From positions 2,170,001-2,234,000 of the forward strand of contig NZ_CP108383.1 of assembly GCF_035958815.1 (NCBI RefSeq): a stretch of 64,000 bases of DNA, in the 5' to 3' direction. This DNA comes from Nocardia sp. NBC_01327. Its GTDB lineage: Bacteria; Actinomycetota; Actinomycetes; Mycobacteriales; Mycobacteriaceae. Positions within the stretch are counted from its first letter, which is position 1. Every line of letters starts with the position of its first letter. This document shows positions 60,155 through 64,000 of this stretch, piece by piece. The translations under genes were made by a program, and so were the position numbers. The notes beneath the pieces are model-generated. The model did no database searches, was not told where the DNA came from, and saw only the letters and a list, made by a program, of their open reading frames with translations.

Positions 60155-61171
60155 TCAGCGGGGCCCGGTGGTCTCGCGCGGAGGCAGTGTGGTCGCACGC
60201 GGATGCAGCGTCGCGACGATTTCCGGCGGAGGTCCGGGGAGCGGGCGGCCGTCGGCCGCATGCAGGGCCAGGTGCGCCAGATAGGCGGCGAGCCCGGCGA
60301 TATCCAGATCGACACTCGTGATGGCGGGGCGGAACAGTGCCGCCATTGGCGAGTTGTCGTGACCGACAACCGAAAGGGACTCGGGCACAGCTAGTTTCAC
60401 GTCCAGCGCGGCGCCGATCACGGTGGCGGCAATATCGTCGTTGAAGCAGACCACCCCCGTGATGCCCGCATCCCGCCACTGCCGAACGGCGGCGGCCGCG
60501 GAGTCGTCGAGATGGTTCACGGCGCGAATATCGGGTGGCTCCAGCCCGAGTTCCGCCGCGCCGTGGCATGCGGCCCGGGCCCGGTTCGTCCCGAGCGCCG
60601 CGACTCGCGGATTGGTCGGAGTCGCCACTGCCAACCGGCGATGGCCCAGATCGTAGAGATGCTGAACCTGAACCCGCGTGGTATCTCCGACCGAGGGCAC
60701 GTCCGCCGTCAGCCGCTGGTGCTGCGGGGACGGGACGATCGGGCCGATTCCCCACTCCTGCATGGCTGCGAGTTCGGCGGGCTGGAACAGTCCGAGGCAG
60801 ACGATGGCGGCGGGATCCAGGGCTTCCCAGGCGCGGCGGGTGCGCTCGTCGGGGTGGAAGGTATAGACGATCGGGCAGTATCCGGCCTGGTCGATGACCT
60901 GGCTCGCGGCATTCAGGCCGCTGGTCATGCTGAACGAGGTCAGCGGCCAATCGGGGACGGCCAGCAGGATGAATCGGCTGCGGCCGCGCGCCAGCGCCTG
61001 GGCGGCGATATTGGGCCGGTAGCCCTGCCGGGCGGCCTCGCCGAGCACCCGTTCCCGGGTGGGCTGCGAAATCGTCTGTCCCGGAGTGTTGTTCAGGACA
61101 TAGCCGACGGTCGCCCGGGAGATGCCGAGGGATCGGGCGATATCGGCGGCGGTGACGCGTTTGGTCCCCAA
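60155..61171 (-). CDS. LacI family transcriptional regulator
   Basis: A 338-residue regulator starting at TTG, with GGAGGAG eight bases upstream. The helix-turn-helix VTAADIARSLGISRATVGYV is at 6-25, with the hinge helix near PNIAAQALARG. The sugar-binding-protein-like domain follows. It diverges from the sulfatase at 61275, and the 103-bp gap contains two perfect palindromes. It probably regulates the sulfatase and itself, with a sulfated or sugar ligand (inference). Confidence 0.88.
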   Translation of the reverse strand: MGTKRVTAADIARSLGISRATVGYVLNNTPGQTISQPTRERVLGEAARQGYRPNIAAQALARGRSRFILLAVPDWPLTSFSMTSGLNAASQVIDQAGYCPIVYTFHPDERTRRAWEALDPAAIVCLGLFQPAELAAMQEWGIGPIVPSPQHQRLTADVPSVGDTTRVQVQHLYDLGHRRLAVATPTNPRVAALGTNRARAACHGAAELGLEPPDIRAVNHLDDSAAAAVRQWRDAGITGVVCFNDDIAATVIGAALDVKLAVPESLSVVGHDNSPMAALFRPAITSVDLDIAGLAAYLAHLALHAADGRPLPGPPPEIVATLHPRATTLPPRETTGPR

Positions 61172-61202
61172 TTTATCAATCTCCTCCGGGGTGATTCGAC
61201 GC

Positions 61203-61231
61203 TAGGATCGATCCTACTTGCGCGCGCAAGT
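61203..61231. promoter_or_regulatory. Two adjacent palindromes in the LacI-sulfatase divergent promoter
   Basis: TAGGATCGATCCTA (61203-61216) is a perfect 14-bp palindrome. ACTTGCGCGCGCAAGT (61216-61231) is a perfect 16-bp palindrome with a central CG, the typical LacI-family half-site layout. They share one base. Binding by the LacI protein is inferred. Confidence 0.65.
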
Positions 61232-61274
61232 GCCTGTCCGCCGCTTCATCCGATCGACCGTGAGTAGGTTGTGC

Positions 61275-62888
61275 ATGCCCGTCAACAGAAGACGATTCCT
61301 GTCCGCCGGTGCGGCCGTTGCCGCAGGTGCGGCGGTCGGCGCCCGTCCGGCCGCTGCCCGTGCAGGCAGTGCCGACCGGCCGAACATTCTGGTTGTCATC
61401 GTCGACGAAATGCGTGCACCGCAATGGTTTCCGGACACCCAGGAGCTGGATCGGCTGCTGCCGAATATCGCCAGGATCCGGCAGCGCGCGGTGTCCTTCG
61501 ACCGGTACTACACCGCGTCCAATGCCTGCACTCCCGCGCGCGGCACCATGCTGACCGGCCTGTACTCCCATCAGACCGGCGTCATGCTGACGGCCGGGAA
61601 TTCCGTGTCGACGCTGTCCCCGGGCTTTCCGACCTGGGGAACCATGCTGCGCGACCAGGGCTACGCCACCCACTGGTACGGCAAATGGCATCTGTCCGAT
61701 CATGCCGACACCGTGCCCGGCGGTATGGAGACCTATGGATTCGACGGCGGCACCTACCCGTCGCCGAACGGCGGTGCGGGTGTCGGGTTGAAGGCGGATC
61801 CGGGCACGGCGACGCAGTTCGTGGAATGGCTGGACGGCAATGCCGGGGGCAGCCCGTGGTGCACGACCGTATCCTTCCTGAACCCGCACGACATTCTGTA
61901 CTGGAACTCGGTTGTGCATGCGGGCGTGGACCTTCCGGCGGTCTTCACCGGACTGCCGCCGAATTTCCAGACGGCGGAAGACATTCGGCGCACTCGCCCG
62001 GGACACCAGACGGCGTTCATCGAACTGAGCAAGTTCGCCTTCGGGACACCGCAGTGGGATGCCGCCGCGACGCCGGAGTGGATTCGCCTGCAGAACACCT
62101 ACCTCTGGTATCAGCAGCAGGTCGACATCCAGATCGGCCGGGTCCTCGATGCGCTGCAGGCCCGCCCCGAGGTGGCCGCCAATACCGTGGTGATCTTCAC
62201 CGCCGATCACGGCGACTACGCGGGATCGCATGGGCTGCACGGCAAAGGCGGCGCGGCCTACGAGGAGGGCATCAGGGTCCCACTGCTGGTGCACGATCCG
62301 CGCGGGCTGCTCGGCGGTGGCGGCGCATCGTCCCGGTCCCAGCTGGTCTCGAGCGTCGATCTGGCCCCACTGCTTCTCACCGTGGCATCCGGCGGCAACC
62401 AGTGGCGATCCGACGCCCGCTACGCCCACCTGGCCGGACGCGCCGATATCGCGTCGATCTGCTCCGACCCCTCGGCGCCCGGCAGACCGTGGGTCCTGCA
62501 CGCCACCGACGAATTCTCCATCGAGGAGAGCACCCGTCCCTTCGACCTGGCCCCACCGGCCCACATCCTGGCCCTGATCACTCCCGCCGCGAAGCTCGTC
62601 ACCTACTCCCACTTCACTGACGGCACAGTCGATTTCGATCCCACCCGCCCCCAGGAATTCGAACTTTACGACTACTCCACCGACCGCGGCCGCCTCGAAC
62701 TCGACAACCTCGCAGGGGACAACCCCCTACAGCGCCAGCTACAAGACCTCCTGACCAACGTGGCCCTGCCGACCGAGGCCCGAGCCCCGCTACCCGGCAA
62801 CCTGCAACCCGCACAGGAACAGGGCCTCGCCGACTTCCGCGCCCACTCCAACATCCTCGCAACGCTCGCCGGCGGCGGGATGCGCTAG
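61275..62888 (+). CDS. Tat-exported type I sulfatase
   Basis: A 537-residue sulfatase. The N-terminus NRRRFLSAGAAVAAGAAVG is a twin-arginine signal. The formylglycine motif is C85-T-P-A-R89, followed by GTMLTGLYSHQTG. Metal-binding acids are in VVIVDEMR, and VIFTADHGDYAGSHG supplies the later metal ligands. It most resembles choline- or aryl-sulfatases. It diverges from the LacI gene, so expression is probably ligand-induced. The Cys needs a formylglycine-generating enzyme, which is not in the window. Confidence 0.9.
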   Translation: MPVNRRRFLSAGAAVAAGAAVGARPAAARAGSADRPNILVVIVDEMRAPQWFPDTQELDRLLPNIARIRQRAVSFDRYYTASNACTPARGTMLTGLYSHQTGVMLTAGNSVSTLSPGFPTWGTMLRDQGYATHWYGKWHLSDHADTVPGGMETYGFDGGTYPSPNGGAGVGLKADPGTATQFVEWLDGNAGGSPWCTTVSFLNPHDILYWNSVVHAGVDLPAVFTGLPPNFQTAEDIRRTRPGHQTAFIELSKFAFGTPQWDAAATPEWIRLQNTYLWYQQQVDIQIGRVLDALQARPEVAANTVVIFTADHGDYAGSHGLHGKGGAAYEEGIRVPLLVHDPRGLLGGGGASSRSQLVSSVDLAPLLLTVASGGNQWRSDARYAHLAGRADIASICSDPSAPGRPWVLHATDEFSIEESTRPFDLAPPAHILALITPAAKLVTYSHFTDGTVDFDPTRPQEFELYDYSTDRGRLELDNLAGDNPLQRQLQDLLTNVALPTEARAPLPGNLQPAQEQGLADFRAHSNILATLAGGGMR

Positions 62889-62912
62889 CCTGCTCGGGCC
62901 GTACCGGGTCCG

Positions 62913-63995
62913 TCAACGTACCAGACGAGTGCCGAGCCTGGCTGCCAGTTCGGCGGACTTGTCGTTCGCTGCTCTTCTGAGTTTTGTTTTTGCCCTCATC
63001 GCGATGGCGCGCAGCTGCTCTAGCGCGGTCTCGCTGCCGATCGCCACCAGAGTGTCGAGCCCGTACACGGCTCGCTGATAGGCGGATTGGCGGGGCCAGC
63101 CAAGGATCAACGGGGTCAGCTGGCGTGCGGTGTTGTCATCGCCGAGTACGCCCAGTGCGTGCAGGACCCAGCGGTTGCCAGCCGGATAGCCCGCCTGCTG
63201 CCAAGCTTCCATTGTCGCCCACGCGAATTCGGCCAGCGATGCGCGATCGGCCGTGTCGGTCACTGCTGTCACGGCCTCGTCGAGGTCGGGACCGTTTGTT
63301 CTGAGTGCCGTGATGAGACGGATGACAGCCGCCTCCGATACCACCGATCGGCCATCGCGCAGCAGGATCTGTGGCAGTAGTGCGGGAGCGAACCAAGTTG
63401 GCAACCGTGTTGTGCGTGTTAATAATTCGCCGGGAGAGTCGTGAGCGACCGCATGTAGCCGCAGCGCGTGCCGCACCGCTGGTGAGCTGGTCCGTGCCGC
63501 TCGGTCGGACAGCAGCCTCATGGCTCGCTGCGGGAACCGCACACCGGCTTTGGCCAGGGCGGCGGCCGCATACCTGTCGTCGATGCGCTCCAGCAGAATC
63601 TGGTACGCGGCATCGGTGGGAAACTGGGCCAGCATTCCGGCCAGTAACTGCTTGTCCTTGCCGAACGGAGTTTGGTCGAGCATGACCGCGAGCACCGGCG
63701 CACACGCGGGACCGAACCGGGTTGCCATGCCGTACAACGGCCGCTGGCTGGTGTACGTATAGCGGAATGAGCGCCGGTTGATCGCCTCGGCCATCCGGCG
63801 GGCCACCGCGGCGATTCGTTCGAGTTGTGCCTCGGTGGTGGCCGACGCGACAAGCAGGTGAACCGGCTCGAGGGTCATCAGCTTGGTGTGTTCCAGCGCG
63901 GGGTCTGTCAGGTCGGTTCGTTCCAGCGACGACAGGTCGGCCTCGAGCCAATCCTGCCGTGTGGGTGCGAGATACGAAGTGGAGAGGCGGATCAT
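62913..63995 (-). CDS. HEAT-like helical protein, DUF4132-related, possibly continuing past the window
   Basis: At least 360 residues, all helical, with HEAT-like repeats (RYAAAALAKAGVRFPQRAM; RWVLHALGVLGDDNTARQL). The last 120 residues look like the helical region that precedes or starts the DUF4132 domain of MolR/WGR-type proteins, but the protein stops at AARLGTRLVR where relatives go on. The frame is open to the right edge, so the true start may lie outside. Function of the family is unknown. Either a 3'-truncated member or a short paralogue. Confidence 0.6.
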   Translation of the reverse strand: MIRLSTSYLAPTRQDWLEADLSSLERTDLTDPALEHTKLMTLEPVHLLVASATTEAQLERIAAVARRMAEAINRRSFRYTYTSQRPLYGMATRFGPACAPVLAVMLDQTPFGKDKQLLAGMLAQFPTDAAYQILLERIDDRYAAAALAKAGVRFPQRAMRLLSDRAARTSSPAVRHALRLHAVAHDSPGELLTRTTRLPTWFAPALLPQILLRDGRSVVSEAAVIRLITALRTNGPDLDEAVTAVTDTADRASLAEFAWATMEAWQQAGYPAGNRWVLHALGVLGDDNTARQLTPLILGWPRQSAYQRAVYGLDTLVAIGSETALEQLRAIAMRAKTKLRRAANDKSAELAARLGTRLVR

Positions 63996-64000
63996 CGGAC

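Overview
The window is high-GC actinobacterial chromosome, most likely from Nocardia or a close relative in the Mycobacteriales (inference). The grounds are a type I fatty acid synthase followed by a separate acpS, a furA-katG pair, a full mycofactocin cluster, an L,D-transpeptidase lipoprotein, many GTG starts, and many TetR, SDR and acyl-CoA enzymes. No ribosomal RNA operon or prophage is visible. One tRNA (Lys, CTT) is present.

Layout. (1) 1-10.1 kb: the 3' part of fas, then a TnpB/Cas12-type RuvC nuclease gene sitting between fas and acpS, then acpS, a TetR regulator, a membrane protein, bcp, a DUF3618 protein, an excalibur protein and a broken pirin gene. (2) 10.1-15.4 kb: two MarR regulators, secreted and membrane proteins, an enoyl-CoA hydratase, a GNAT protein and a small cupin. 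(3) 15.4-19.6 kb: a minus-strand operon of TetR, flavin monooxygenase, mycofactocin-type SDR and esterase, headed by a perfect 11-bp inverted repeat. (4) 19.6-26.6 kb: the mycofactocin locus mftA-B-C-E-(repeat ORF)-SDR-F-D on the minus strand, with mftR divergent. mftA is a 36-residue gene ending in the expected IDGMCGVY. (5) 26.6-32.8 kb: mixed genes, namely a cysteine-peptidase-like protein, a DUF6629 membrane protein, TetR plus a rifampicin-monooxygenase-like flavoprotein, SDR/HxlR, and a secreted SGNH hydrolase. (6) 32.9-42.4 kb: a lipid or sterol degradation block (CoA-transferase/racemase, AraC regulator, MaoC hydratase, thiolase/lipid transfer protein, SRPBCC, two SDRs, alpha/beta hydrolase, FadD). 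(7) 42.5-53.2 kb: DUF885 peptidase, tRNA-Lys, L,D-transpeptidase, cyclase-family hydrolase, furA-katG, alpha/beta hydrolase, GT39 glycosyltransferase. (8) 53.2-61.2 kb: an amino-acid catabolic block (permease, branched-chain amino acid dehydrogenase, fused 2-oxoacid:ferredoxin oxidoreductase, Lrp), then a LacI regulator. (9) 61.2-64 kb: a Tat-exported sulfatase and a HEAT-like protein that may continue past the right edge.

How the parts fit. mftABCEFD makes the redox cofactor mycofactocin. The SDR inside the cluster and the one at 16.5 kb both belong to the kind of SDR that uses it. Together with the flavin monooxygenase and esterase, the 15.4-19.6 kb operon reads as an alcohol to ketone to ester to acid pathway (inference). 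The three most unusual items are: the RuvC nuclease gene in the fas-acpS junction with a LexA-like box over its start codon and a hairpin-rich 3' end; the decapeptide-repeat ORF that exactly fills the only gap in the otherwise overlapping mycofactocin operon; and the monooxygenase operon beside that cluster.
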